From the NCBI RefSeq assembly GCF_000369525.1, contig NZ_KB850072.1, positions 124,001 to 188,000 on the forward strand: a DNA stretch of 64,000 nucleotides, given 5' to 3'. Shown one piece after another: positions 40,298 through 49,390 of this stretch. Every line of letters begins with the position of its first letter. Position 1 is the first letter of the stretch. The notes under the pieces were generated by a model, which searched no databases, had not been told where the DNA came from, and saw only the letters and a list, made by a program, of their open reading frames with translations. The stretch is from Acinetobacter higginsii (lineage in GTDB: Bacteria > Pseudomonadota > Gammaproteobacteria > Pseudomonadales > Moraxellaceae). A program made the position numbers and the translations under genes.

Positions 40298-41425
40298 TTA
40301 TAGAAGTTGCATTAATAGCTGCATCAACTCACTTTGGCGATGGGTTCGGGTTTTTTTAAAAATTGATTGCAGATGCTTCTTCACTGTATCGGCTTGAATT
40401 TCATGTGAAAGGGCAATTTCTTTGGTGGTTTTACCTTCTAGAAGTTGCTCACATATTTTATGTTCAACAGGCGTAAACATAAACAGCTGGGTACAAATGT
40501 CTTTTTGATATTTTGGCTTCTGTTTTAATCCAGAGAAGGTGGCAAGTAAGACTGGACGAAGGCCAAAAATCTTATGAGTTTTATCAGGACTAAGCAAATC
40601 CAGCGTTAAGAATAAATGTTGATCTAGCAACATGATTTTAGACCGTTCATGATGTGTCTGTTCTGGATTGTTTTTATAATGGCGTTCGAGCTCAATCAGG
40701 TTTTGATCAAACTGAATTTGTCGGTCCTCACTGAAAATAAAGCGACGTTGTTGGATGTGGATATGAGGATTATTTTTCAGTAATTGCTCAGCTTCACCAT
40801 TAATTTCTAAGATATCTCCATTGAGATTAATAATGGCAATCGGTTGGTTCATTTTTTGAATTAACTGTGACCCAAGTAGGGTCATGGTGGAATATTCAAA
40901 ATGATGGCGATATTGTTGAATTTTCTGCTGTATGATCGGCAAAATTTCATAAATCGGCTGAAGTTCAGTACAGCTTAATGCACCACGCTCAGGGCTGGTG
41001 AGAAAAGCGAGTAATACACAGACTTTATGATCATAAATGATTTGGATGGCTGAACAGAAACGTAGATCTAAGGGTTGTAAAACACGTTGGTATACTTGGG
41101 TTTGAATAATTTCATGTTCTTGAAAATGTTGAAAACAATGCATCCATCCCGTCATCGGTCCCAAAAGCATTTTCTTTAAACGCGGGTCATCATCTATGGC
41201 CAAGCGGATTTGGGTCAGTGCGGCTTGTTCAAGTTGATTGGAGTCAAAATTCACACCGTGATGGACGCTAAAGGAGAGTGCTTGGACTTCAAGGTCAACA
41301 GCCAACAGTTGCGAAGCTTGCACATCAAAATAGTGATTCAGTTGCTCTAAGAAAATCATCCAATCATCAGCATGCTGAACTTTATTCAAGATGTCCACGA
41401 CTGGGCTGTGTTGGCTTAGAGTCAT
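40298..41425 (-). CDS. LuxR-family transcriptional regulator with PAS-like region
   Basis: The protein is 375 residues. The C-terminal ~60 residues are a LuxR-type helix-turn-helix ('FTPVEHKICEQLLEGKTTKEIALSHEIQADTVKKHLQSIFKKTRTHRQSEL'). Residues about 175-240 form a PAS-like segment ('QPIAIINLNGDILEINGEAEQLLKN'). The N-terminal part is a possible sensor domain. Its target is not visible; it lies next to epmA, convergently, and upstream of a small lipoprotein gene. Confidence 0.85.
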   Translation of the reverse strand: MTLSQHSPVVDILNKVQHADDWMIFLEQLNHYFDVQASQLLAVDLEVQALSFSVHHGVNFDSNQLEQAALTQIRLAIDDDPRLKKMLLGPMTGWMHCFQHFQEHEIIQTQVYQRVLQPLDLRFCSAIQIIYDHKVCVLLAFLTSPERGALSCTELQPIYEILPIIQQKIQQYRHHFEYSTMTLLGSQLIQKMNQPIAIINLNGDILEINGEAEQLLKNNPHIHIQQRRFIFSEDRQIQFDQNLIELERHYKNNPEQTHHERSKIMLLDQHLFLTLDLLSPDKTHKIFGLRPVLLATFSGLKQKPKYQKDICTQLFMFTPVEHKICEQLLEGKTTKEIALSHEIQADTVKKHLQSIFKKTRTHRQSELMQLLMQLL

Positions 41426-41570
41426 CTAAAATCCCATCGAAAATAGAATATATTCCATATAGTTTATATGGATTTTAACTAAATGAAATTATTAAATTAA
41501 AAAAATGTGACTTCTTATGCAATTATCAGATGAAATGAGTATTTAAAGTTAAATCAGCTTTGAACGAAAT

Positions 41571-41600
41571 ATGCCTAAACGCATTAGCACGTTTAGGCAT
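41571..41600 (-). terminator. Hairpin downstream of small lipoprotein gene
   Basis: ATGCCTAAACG (41571-41581) pairs with CGTTTAGGCAT (41590-41600). The T tract on the minus strand is short (ATTTC), so termination may be partial. Confidence 0.6.
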
Positions 41601-41608
41601 ATTGGGGT

Positions 41609-41770
41609 TTAGCAGCGTCCTTTTTTGGCTTGTCCTGGAGGGCAGAAATCACCACGACCATCATGATGGTTGTCTGGATCAACAATGACGCTGCCATGTG
41701 GGGTATGTACGGCACAGGCTGATAAGCCGAATGTAAGTAAAGTGCTGAAGCAGAGCAGTATTATTTTCAT
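41609..41770 (-). CDS. Small lipoprotein, 53 aa
   Basis: 'MKIILLCFSTLLTFGLSACA' has a signal peptide with lipobox LSAC (Cys at residue 19). The mature part is 35 residues ending in CPPGQAKKGRC, with two cysteines and His-rich 'DPDNHHDGRGDF'. It is unknown in function but is a standard Acinetobacter-type short lipoprotein. It lies between the LuxR regulator and the sulfatase pair, on the same strand as both. Confidence 0.75.
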   Translation of the reverse strand: MKIILLCFSTLLTFGLSACAVHTPHGSVIVDPDNHHDGRGDFCPPGQAKKGRC

Positions 41771-41865
41771 CCTTGCATCCTATTGTTATTGCTTTCCCTT
41801 CTACTGTAAATCGATCAGTCGGTTTCAGCTAGCAGAAGGATGCAGGTTTTTAACAGAGATTTGTA

Positions 41866-42867
41866 TCATTCAGCTGTACGTAAAACCGTTCTAAATCCGA
41901 CATGCGTTGCCGCCAAGTCAAATTCTTGTGGATAGCGGCTGCTATTTCGATAACGGGCGCAAAAGTTGGAGGCACATAGAAAAGAACCGCCTTTAAGTAC
42001 ATATTGCGTTGCGGTGCTGTTTTGTTGACGTAGTTCTGTATAATTGCCCATGTGCTGATCATGTGCGCCGTGATAAACAGAGGAGGTCCACTCCCAGACA
42101 TTGCCAATCATATCGAACAGCTTAAAGGCATTGGCAGGGTAGCAGCCGACGGGTGCGACACTTTGAAAATGATCTTCAACTGTATTATTGAAAGGAAATT
42201 CACCTTGCCAATAATTGGCTTGTGGATGTTGATGGGCATCCTGTGGTGCTTGGTGTAAAGGGGTATCTGTTTTCGAACCAGCCTTGGCTGCATATTCCCA
42301 TTCTTGCTCTGTAGGTAAATCCCGACCCAACCAAACGGCATAGTGTTCAGCATCATTTTTAGTGACATAGCGAACTGGCTCAGACGGCAATGGGGGCTGA
42401 CCTTGAGCACCATTGGGTGTTTTCCATGTGTAATCTGTTTTTAGTTGCCACCATTGATTTGGGTTATTCACATCAGGAGAAAATACTGCAGCTTGTTTCT
42501 GTTTTTCCGCATCAGTGACATAGCCTGTTGCTTTAACAAAACTGGAAAACTGGGCAACTGTCACTTCGGTTTGATCGATCCAAAAACCTGCCACCTGACG
42601 TTGTGGTTTGCCAAAATTCAGCTCATCAGGGTAGGCTAAGTTTGAACCCAATTGAAATGAACCTTTAGGAACCCATACCATCCCAGCGGTTTTACTGTTT
42701 TGCCATGCTTCGGGTAAACCAGAATACTGTTGGCATTGCTGTAATGAACCTAGTTGAGCCTCGGTGCTGTTTTGAGTATGTGAATGAGTGGTAGTAGGCT
42801 TAACTTTGCTACAGCCTGTCACAAGGGACAGGCTGCTCAGTGAAATTAAAAAGCATACCCACTTCAT
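41866..42867 (-). CDS. Formylglycine-generating enzyme-like lipoprotein (SUMF1 family)
   Basis: The protein is 333 residues with a lipobox VTGC (Cys 19). The FGE-sulfatase domain runs from 'MVWVPKGSFQLGSNLAYPDE' to the end; the active-site pair C298 and C303 is present in 'GGSFLCASNFCARYRNSSR', the position of the catalytic cysteines of FGE. It oxidises the cysteine of CxPxR in sulfatases to formylglycine. The gene directly follows a sulfatase gene with the CSPTR motif, with ATGA overlap, so the sulfatase is the obvious substrate. Confidence 0.9.
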   Translation of the reverse strand: MKWVCFLISLSSLSLVTGCSKVKPTTTHSHTQNSTEAQLGSLQQCQQYSGLPEAWQNSKTAGMVWVPKGSFQLGSNLAYPDELNFGKPQRQVAGFWIDQTEVTVAQFSSFVKATGYVTDAEKQKQAAVFSPDVNNPNQWWQLKTDYTWKTPNGAQGQPPLPSEPVRYVTKNDAEHYAVWLGRDLPTEQEWEYAAKAGSKTDTPLHQAPQDAHQHPQANYWQGEFPFNNTVEDHFQSVAPVGCYPANAFKLFDMIGNVWEWTSSVYHGAHDQHMGNYTELRQQNSTATQYVLKGGSFLCASNFCARYRNSSRYPQEFDLAATHVGFRTVLRTAE

Positions 42868-44546
42868 TTAAGGTTGTATTCCTTAACACCATTTTGCTGG
42901 GTGTATTGGTTATACACATTTACCAGCTCTTGTAACTTGGCAGGATTATCTTGAGCAAGGTTTTGCGTTTCACCTCGATCATTTTTCAAGTTGTATAGTT
43001 CCCAGGTTCCTGTTCCTAGTTCTGATTTACCTTGTAATGCAATTTTCCAGTCCCCTTGACGGGCATATTTACTGCCATGTAATTCATCGGCAAAGCTAAA
43101 GTTGACTGGGCGAATGGCTTGGGCTTTATTGTCGAGTACGGGTTTCCATGAATAGCCGCTTGGTGTATTGATTTGACGACCTTTGTATTGACCTTGTGGG
43201 ACGGCAATATTTGCGTAGTCGAGCACGGTTGGGAACACATCCAAGACCGAGGCAAAACCATGATGCGTGGCTTGAGCCTTGGTTTGGTATGGCAGTTTTA
43301 CAATGGCAGGTGCGGTGGTTGCACCTTCACCGGCAGTATCTTTCCAGAGATGGAAGGGCGCAGCGCTGACTTCAGCCCAACGTGGTCCAACATAGTGATA
43401 AGAGCTTGAAGTCCCGACATTATTAACGCTGTTATCAAAACCTGACTCGGCTCCATAATTGCCACGAATAAAACCTTCTGCGCCGTTATCGGAAACAAAG
43501 AAAATTAAAGTGTTGTCATATAAGTTATTACGTTTTAAATATTGAATCACCCGACCAATATTGGCATCCAGATTTTCCACCATACCTGCGTAGATTTCCA
43601 TTCTGCGTGCTTCAAGCGCTTTTTGCTCGGTTGAAAGCTCATTCCACTTACCATATTTTTGTGGTGCATTTTGCGTGGCGATTGGTTCAGCTGCTTTAAA
43701 ATTTGCTGGAATTAATCCGAGTTGTTTTTGACGGGCTATGCGTGCATCGCGGATCACATCATAGCCAGCATCATAAACACCACGATAACGATCACGATAT
43801 TCAGCAGGTGCTTGTAAAGGCCAATGTGGTGCGGTGTAAGCAGCATAGGCAAAGAACGGTTTACCTGAGTTTTTACCTGATTCTAGATAGCTGATCAGTT
43901 TGTCGGTGAAGTAGTTGGTAGAGAAGAAATCATCAGGTAAGGATGAAATCGGAACTTGTTTGCCGTCTTCGGTATACGTGGCATTACGCTTATAGGCACT
44001 TGGTGCTTGTTTAAAATGTAGATCTAAGCCTTGCAATAACGTAAATGAATGATCAAAACCTTTGGCATGTGCGTTGGTTGCATCGGTTAAACCCAAGTGC
44101 CATTTACCACTGATATAGGTTCGGTAGCCATTGTCTTTCAGGACTTCGGCAATGGAGAGTGAACGCTCATTTAAATAGCCCTCATAACCCGGTTGACCTT
44201 TTAGATGCTCAGGTGTGAGCTCAGCCATTGCACCAATGCCTGCTAAATGGTGGTCAGTCCCCGAAATCAATTGTGAGCGTGTTGGAGAACAGGTTGGAGC
44301 GGTATGATAATCCGTTAAAATACGACCTGCTCGGGTCAGTTCATCGATATTCGGGGTATGAATTTCCCCACCAAAAGCACCTAAGTCGGAATAGCCTAAG
44401 TCATCTGCCATGATGAATAAAATGTTGGGCTGTTTCTTGGTTTCAACCACGGTATTGGAGTCATCAGAATCATTATTGCTGCATGCTGAAATCGAAAGGC
44501 TAAATAATGCAATTGAAAGTGTGCTCAGAAGGCTGTTACGAGACAT
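42864..44546 (-). CDS. Arylsulfatase, lipoprotein
   Basis: The protein is 560 residues with a lipobox ISAC (Cys 22). The sulfatase start 'QPNILFIMADDLGYSDLGAFGGEIHTPNID' carries metal-binding D48 and D49. CSPTR at 86-90 is the Cys-type formylglycine motif. It would hydrolyse sulfate esters in the periplasm or at the outer membrane to obtain sulfur. It needs an FGE, and the next gene supplies one. The pair looks like a two-gene operon. Confidence 0.93.
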   Translation of the reverse strand: MSRNSLLSTLSIALFSLSISACSNNDSDDSNTVVETKKQPNILFIMADDLGYSDLGAFGGEIHTPNIDELTRAGRILTDYHTAPTCSPTRSQLISGTDHHLAGIGAMAELTPEHLKGQPGYEGYLNERSLSIAEVLKDNGYRTYISGKWHLGLTDATNAHAKGFDHSFTLLQGLDLHFKQAPSAYKRNATYTEDGKQVPISSLPDDFFSTNYFTDKLISYLESGKNSGKPFFAYAAYTAPHWPLQAPAEYRDRYRGVYDAGYDVIRDARIARQKQLGLIPANFKAAEPIATQNAPQKYGKWNELSTEQKALEARRMEIYAGMVENLDANIGRVIQYLKRNNLYDNTLIFFVSDNGAEGFIRGNYGAESGFDNSVNNVGTSSSYHYVGPRWAEVSAAPFHLWKDTAGEGATTAPAIVKLPYQTKAQATHHGFASVLDVFPTVLDYANIAVPQGQYKGRQINTPSGYSWKPVLDNKAQAIRPVNFSFADELHGSKYARQGDWKIALQGKSELGTGTWELYNLKNDRGETQNLAQDNPAKLQELVNVYNQYTQQNGVKEYNLK

Positions 44547-44635
44547 GAGAATCGACTTAATTTTATCAAAGAATTAGGGCGAGTTTAGAGAGATGATTTT
44601 TATGATAAAAATAATTAAAATTTGATTGTTAATCT

Positions 44636-44665
44636 AAAAAAAAGAAAAGCCCCAATGCAGGGCTT
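44636..44665 (-). terminator. Terminator of rhomboid gene
   Basis: AAGCCC (44647-44652) pairs with GGGCTT (44660-44665); the T tract on the minus strand is the A-rich run at 44636-44646. Confidence 0.75.
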
Positions 44666-44679
44666 ATTTCTAAGATAAT

Positions 44680-45297
44680 TTAAAATGGAATTTTGGTGAG
44701 TTGATTTAAGAAATGTGGAACAACCCGTGGCTCCAAGATGATGGTCACCACCACACCATAAGCAGCCCCCCAGAGATGCGCACTGTGGTTGATATTGCTA
44801 TTGCCGCGTTTACCTGACCAGATGCTATAGGCCACATATAAAATGGCAAAAATAATCGCAGGAACTGGAATGAAGAACACAAAAATCAAGTTCCAAGGCT
44901 GGAACAGGATATAGGCAAACAGTACCGCTGAAACTGCACCAGAAGCACCTAGGCTCGCCCATCGTGCATCATGACGATGTTTCAGATAGCTCGGTAAAAT
45001 GGCAACAATCAATCCGCCTAGATAAAATAAGACAAAGCCCATATCATAGAAAAACTGACGATAGAAGCTTTCGATAATATTGCCGAAGAAAAACAGCGTG
45101 ATCATATTGAACAATAGATGCGTGCCATCAGCATGAATGAAACCATGCGTGATAAAACGGTCATATTGCCCACGTTGCATTGCGGGAGGCCAAAAGATCA
45201 AACGGTTCATCACCGCCTGATTGGAGAAGGCCAATAAGGAGATTGCAACAGTAATAATGATGAGAGTCACAGTGTGACCAAAGGGTAGATGTAACAT
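44680..45297 (-). CDS. Rhomboid family intramembrane serine protease
   Basis: The protein is 205 residues with six hydrophobic segments. The serine motif 'LGASGAVSAVLFAY' (S in GASGA) and the histidine 'INHSAHLWGAAYG' give the Ser-His dyad of rhomboids. 'ITHGFIHADGTHLLFNM' is the conserved segment upstream of the active serine. It cleaves transmembrane substrates in the inner membrane; the substrate is unknown. It is on the strand opposite nfuA. Confidence 0.88.
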   Translation of the reverse strand: MLHLPFGHTVTLIIITVAISLLAFSNQAVMNRLIFWPPAMQRGQYDRFITHGFIHADGTHLLFNMITLFFFGNIIESFYRQFFYDMGFVLFYLGGLIVAILPSYLKHRHDARWASLGASGAVSAVLFAYILFQPWNLIFVFFIPVPAIIFAILYVAYSIWSGKRGNSNINHSAHLWGAAYGVVVTIILEPRVVPHFLNQLTKIPF

Positions 45298-45450
45298 ATA
45301 GGTTTTAAATTGATCAGTGTCTAAGCAATAATGCCATTAAAAACTTAATAAACAATGTTCTTGCATAGAATTCCTACAAAAATGGTTGATTTTTTTTTAT
45401 TACCCTCCATCTTCGGTTAATATAACGACATCAGCTTGAGGATTATTGTT

Positions 45451-46089
45451 ATGTCGACTGAGAACACCAACACTGCTGTCGCAGAAGAAATTCCAAACCT
45501 TTTAATTACTCCATCTGCACAAGAGTATTTAGGTGATTTATTAGCAAAGCAAAATACCCCAGGAATTGGCGTTCGTGTTTTTGTAGAGCATCCAGGTACT
45601 CCACGTGCTGAATGTTGTATGGCATATAGCGCACCTGAAGAAGTAGTGCCGACAGACTATAAACAGGATTATCCTAATTTTCCTGCTTATGTTGATGCGC
45701 CATCAATTCCGTATTTGGTTGACGCCGTAATTGACTACAACAAAGATCGTTTTGGTGGTCAATTAACCTTCCGTGCACCAAACTCGAAAGTGCCACGTGT
45801 TGGTCCAGACGCTTCAATTGAAGAGCGTATTACCTATGTACTGCAATCTGAAATTAATCCAGGTCTGGAAGGACATGGCGGTAATTGTAGTTTGGTCGAA
45901 GTGAATAATGATCCAGAACATGGTTTAACTGCTGTATTGAAATTCGGTGGTGGTTGCCAAGGTTGTTCTGCGATTGATGTTACCTTGAAGCAAGGTGTAG
46001 AAACCACTTTAAGACAGCATGTGCCTGAATTACAGCGTGTAGTGGATCAAACCGATCATACACAAGCAGAAGGCGCTTATTTTAAATAA
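45451..46089 (+). CDS. nfuA: Fe-S biogenesis protein NfuA
   Basis: The protein is 212 residues from ATG 45451 (GAGG nine bases upstream). It has an N-terminal degenerate A-type domain ('IPNLLITPSAQEYLGDLL') and a C-terminal Nfu domain with the CxxC 'KFGGGCQGCSAIDV'. It carries and transfers [4Fe-4S] clusters. It is followed by a strong terminator. Confidence 0.93.
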   Translation: MSTENTNTAVAEEIPNLLITPSAQEYLGDLLAKQNTPGIGVRVFVEHPGTPRAECCMAYSAPEEVVPTDYKQDYPNFPAYVDAPSIPYLVDAVIDYNKDRFGGQLTFRAPNSKVPRVGPDASIEERITYVLQSEINPGLEGHGGNCSLVEVNNDPEHGLTAVLKFGGGCQGCSAIDVTLKQGVETTLRQHVPELQRVVDQTDHTQAEGAYFK

Positions 46090-46113
46090 TCGCTGGAAAT
46101 TTACTGTATTTTT

Positions 46114-46138
46114 AAAAGCCCTTTCGAGGGCTTTTTTT
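46114..46138 (+). terminator. Terminator of nfuA
   Basis: AAAAGCCCT (46114-46122), loop TTCG, AGGGCTTTT (46127-46135), with a T run. Confidence 0.85.
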
Positions 46139-46211
46139 ATTGTTTAATCAAAACTGAGATGATTTTTCCTTATTCTATAAATAGATGTATGCAAAACAAA
46201 GTGAATTAATA

Positions 46212-46230
46212 AATAATAATAATTATCATT
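46212..46230. promoter_or_regulatory. Fur-box-like site upstream of TonB-dependent receptor
   Basis: AATAATAATAATTATCATT matches 14 of 19 positions of the Fur consensus GATAATGATAATCATTATC. It lies about 85 bases before the receptor start in an AT-rich promoter region. AT-richness can give partial matches by chance, so the call is moderate. Confidence 0.55.
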
Positions 46231-46314
46231 TTTATTGAGTTTTATTTGTTTTTTGTTAGAATTCTCATGAATTTTTAAGCAAATCTTAAGATTTTTTCTG
46301 AATCAGGTGGGAAT

Positions 46315-48327
46315 ATGTCCAATACAATCGTACGTCAATCACTACTCACAATTTCTGTGTTGAGCGGTATGATGGCCGTTGCACATGCAGCAGAAACTCA
46401 AACCAATAAAGATGCAGTGCAATTAGACAAGATTGTTGTGACTGCAAGCGGCTTTGAACAAGATATTAAAAAAGCGGCAGCCTCGATTTCGGTGCTGACA
46501 CAAGAACAAATCAATAAAAAAGCGTATCGTGATGTGACGGATGCACTTAAAGACGTGCCAGGGGTGGTGGTCACAGGTGGGGGCAGTTCAAGCGATATTA
46601 GTATCCGTGGTATGGGCAGTGCTTATACCGTGATTATGGTTGATGGTAAAAAAGTAAATACCCGCTCTGTACGACCAAATAGTGATAACTCGGGGATTGA
46701 GCAGGGTTGGTTGCCAAATATTGGTGCGATTGAACGTATTGAAGTGATTCGTGGTCCAATGTCTGGTTTATATGGCTCAGACGCAATGGGTGGTGTGATT
46801 AATATCATTACCAAGAAAAATGTTACTGAGTGGACTGGATCAATCAAGCTTGATACCACATTGCAGGAAAATTCTGACTCAGGTAATCAATACCAAACCA
46901 ATGCCTATATTGCAGGCCCTTTGATCGCCAATCTCTTGTCTTTTAAAGCCAATGGCCTGTATTCACAGCGTGATGAAGATAAAATCTATGGTGGTTATAG
47001 CAAGCAAAAAATTCGTGCGGGTGGGGCTGCATTTAGCCTGACGCCGAACGATGATCACACCATCGATTTAGAATATCAACGTTCAATTCAAAATCGAGAT
47101 GCAACGGTTGGAAAGAGCATTTCTCCTGTACAAACCGGACGAAACAAACCTGCTAATTCGCTTACTGATTATTATCGTACTGAATATAGCTTAACCCATC
47201 GTGGCAAGATTGGTGCAGTCGAAACGCACTCATATATTCAACGTGAGGAAAATGAAAATCCATCACGTAATATGGAAGCGACCAACACCACCTTTAATAC
47301 CATCAATAAAATTAATTTTGATCGTCATAGCTTGAGCTTTGGTGGTATGTATTTAAAAGAAGAATTAGATGATAAAGGTAATCAGTTAAGCGTGGGTGGA
47401 GCGAAACCGGTTTCAAACCTTGATCGTTATAGTTGGGCCTTATTTGCCGAAAATGCTTGGAACATTGTGGATGATTTCACTCTAACTACATCTCTTCGTT
47501 TAGATAAAGATGAAAAATTTGGTGATCACTGGAGTCCCAAAGTATATGGGGTTTGGGGACTCAATGATAATTGGGTGATTAAAGGCGGTGTTTCTACAGG
47601 TTATAAAACACCAGCACTTCGTGCCACAGTTGCAGAGTGGGGTCAAGCGACGGGTGGTGGTCAGAGTAAAGGGGTGATTGTAGGGAATCCTGATCTAAAA
47701 CCCGAGAAAAGTGTTAACTATGAAGTTTCTTTCAACTGGGATAATTTGGATAATTTGACCGCAGGATTAACGCTATTTAATAGTGAGTTTAAGGACAAAA
47801 TTACAGAAGTGAGAACCTGTCAGGGTAAAAATGTTGGCGCCTTAGAGTGTGATTGGTTGGGCGAGAAGTTCGATTTTGTCAGCTTACGTGAGAACGTTGA
47901 TAAGGCTAGTATGCGTGGTGCAGAGGCAACCTTTGGTTGGAAAGTCCTCCCTAATGTAAATTTGAGTGCGAACTATACCTTCACGGATACTGAACAAAAG
48001 AGTGGTGTGAATAAAGGCAAGCCTTTAAATGAAATGCCAAAACATATGTTTAACACCACCGCTGATTGGGAAATTAATGATCAGTTCTCAAGTTGGGGAC
48101 GTATCAACTATCGTAGTAAAACCTCAGATTACTTGAGCCGTACTGCAATGGCGAAAGGTAAACCTGCATATACCATGGTGGATGTTGGGGTCAATTATAA
48201 GCCTACACAAAATATCGCAGTGGCTGCGGGGATCTATAACTTGTTTGATAAAGAGATTGATACAGCAACCTATAATTATGTATTAGATGGTCGCCGTTAC
48301 AATCTTGGCGTGACCTATAGCTTCTAA
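46315..48327 (+). CDS. TonB-dependent siderophore-type receptor
   Basis: The protein is 670 residues. It has a signal peptide ending AHA (about residue 25), then 'DKIVVTAS' as TonB box, a plug domain ('GVVVTGGGSSSDISIRGMGSAYTVIMVDGK', 'IERIEVIRGPMSGLYGSDAMGGVINIIT') and a 22-strand barrel ending in F. The closest types are FepA/PirA/CirA-like enterobactin or catecholate receptors; substrate not certain. A Fur-like box upstream supports iron control. Confidence 0.88.
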   Translation: MSNTIVRQSLLTISVLSGMMAVAHAAETQTNKDAVQLDKIVVTASGFEQDIKKAAASISVLTQEQINKKAYRDVTDALKDVPGVVVTGGGSSSDISIRGMGSAYTVIMVDGKKVNTRSVRPNSDNSGIEQGWLPNIGAIERIEVIRGPMSGLYGSDAMGGVINIITKKNVTEWTGSIKLDTTLQENSDSGNQYQTNAYIAGPLIANLLSFKANGLYSQRDEDKIYGGYSKQKIRAGGAAFSLTPNDDHTIDLEYQRSIQNRDATVGKSISPVQTGRNKPANSLTDYYRTEYSLTHRGKIGAVETHSYIQREENENPSRNMEATNTTFNTINKINFDRHSLSFGGMYLKEELDDKGNQLSVGGAKPVSNLDRYSWALFAENAWNIVDDFTLTTSLRLDKDEKFGDHWSPKVYGVWGLNDNWVIKGGVSTGYKTPALRATVAEWGQATGGGQSKGVIVGNPDLKPEKSVNYEVSFNWDNLDNLTAGLTLFNSEFKDKITEVRTCQGKNVGALECDWLGEKFDFVSLRENVDKASMRGAEATFGWKVLPNVNLSANYTFTDTEQKSGVNKGKPLNEMPKHMFNTTADWEINDQFSSWGRINYRSKTSDYLSRTAMAKGKPAYTMVDVGVNYKPTQNIAVAAGIYNLFDKEIDTATYNYVLDGRRYNLGVTYSF

Positions 48328-48361
48328 ATGACTGTAAGGAAAGGATAGGGCAGCAAATGCC

Positions 48362-49366
48362 TTATCCTTGTTTATTTAAGATCTGATTGACTGCTTCAGA
48401 ATAATAAAATTTCTCTAAATACACGCGCGCGCGTTGTCTTAAATAACCCGTTGTAATCACTTGCTGTAAAACAGGACTGAGTAGATGACTCAGTTCATTT
48501 TCAATCAAGGCTTCATCAATATTCAGGTCACGCAGTAAAAGATCAAAAGTGCGCTCCTGATTACGGGCATACCATGCATAGACGCCATCATGCACTTGCT
48601 GTTTTAGGTAAGGGGTTTGACGGATATGCTCCCAAATTTCATATCCCATACCCACTGTTTTAGGTAAATCTTGTACTTCGACATAATTACGCAAGACCGA
48701 TAAAGGCATGACTTTAATTTTATGCCAGAGGTTGGCCTGAAAATGGTAGAGCTTGTCATCATTAAAGTGTTGATTTAACACTTTTTCACTCATTTGACTG
48801 ATTTTTAAAATGTTCTTTTGTAAGTAGTGGTTAATGGTGTCATTCAGATTGGAATCGGTCACTGTTTCTAAAACCGATTTTCCCATTTTCATAAAATGTC
48901 CAACCCCAGGAACACGTTTTGACATGGAATTATCCAGATAATCTTGGATTGAGTGTTGAATCAGTTGGGTAATCAATGCAGAAAAAGCTGGGTTGTTTAC
49001 CACTGTTTTAATCAAACGCTGCCGATGACCGCTTTTGCTGGCTACATATTGTGCAATTGTGTCAATGGTCAGGACAGGAATGACCTGTTCAATTGTGGTT
49101 TGATCATTGACCGGATGAATCAAGGCAAAACGAATATGTTCAGCAATTTGTTCGATTAAAAATGGACTGGCAGGTGTGGCCAAAATCTGCTTTTCAATCA
49201 GCTCAAAGATTTGTTCAAACGACCAAAGATGCTGTAACTGTTGTAAGCGTAACCAATGATAGAACTGTTTAAACTCGTGTTGAATGGTTTCTGCCTGTGC
49301 AAACTCCTGCTCTAAAAAATCAAGTTGTGCATCAATCAGTTGTTCTATCATGGGTTGTTTCGACAT
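48362..49366 (-). CDS. Conserved hypothetical protein, 334 aa
   Basis: A mostly alpha-helical, soluble protein without signal peptide or clear motif. 'MSKRVPGVGHFMKMGKSVLETVTDSN' may be a short amphipathic segment. I do not recognise the family. It is on the minus strand between the TonB receptor and an alpha/beta hydrolase gene, which lies upstream on the same strand with a small gap. Confidence 0.75.
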   Translation of the reverse strand: MSKQPMIEQLIDAQLDFLEQEFAQAETIQHEFKQFYHWLRLQQLQHLWSFEQIFELIEKQILATPASPFLIEQIAEHIRFALIHPVNDQTTIEQVIPVLTIDTIAQYVASKSGHRQRLIKTVVNNPAFSALITQLIQHSIQDYLDNSMSKRVPGVGHFMKMGKSVLETVTDSNLNDTINHYLQKNILKISQMSEKVLNQHFNDDKLYHFQANLWHKIKVMPLSVLRNYVEVQDLPKTVGMGYEIWEHIRQTPYLKQQVHDGVYAWYARNQERTFDLLLRDLNIDEALIENELSHLLSPVLQQVITTGYLRQRARVYLEKFYYSEAVNQILNKQG

Positions 49367-49390
49367 AAAATCTCAAATCGCTTATTAAAT

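Noticed and set aside
42052..43409. Plus-strand frames opposite the sulfatase and FGE genes
   Set aside because: They lie wholly within strongly conserved minus-strand genes and show no motif.
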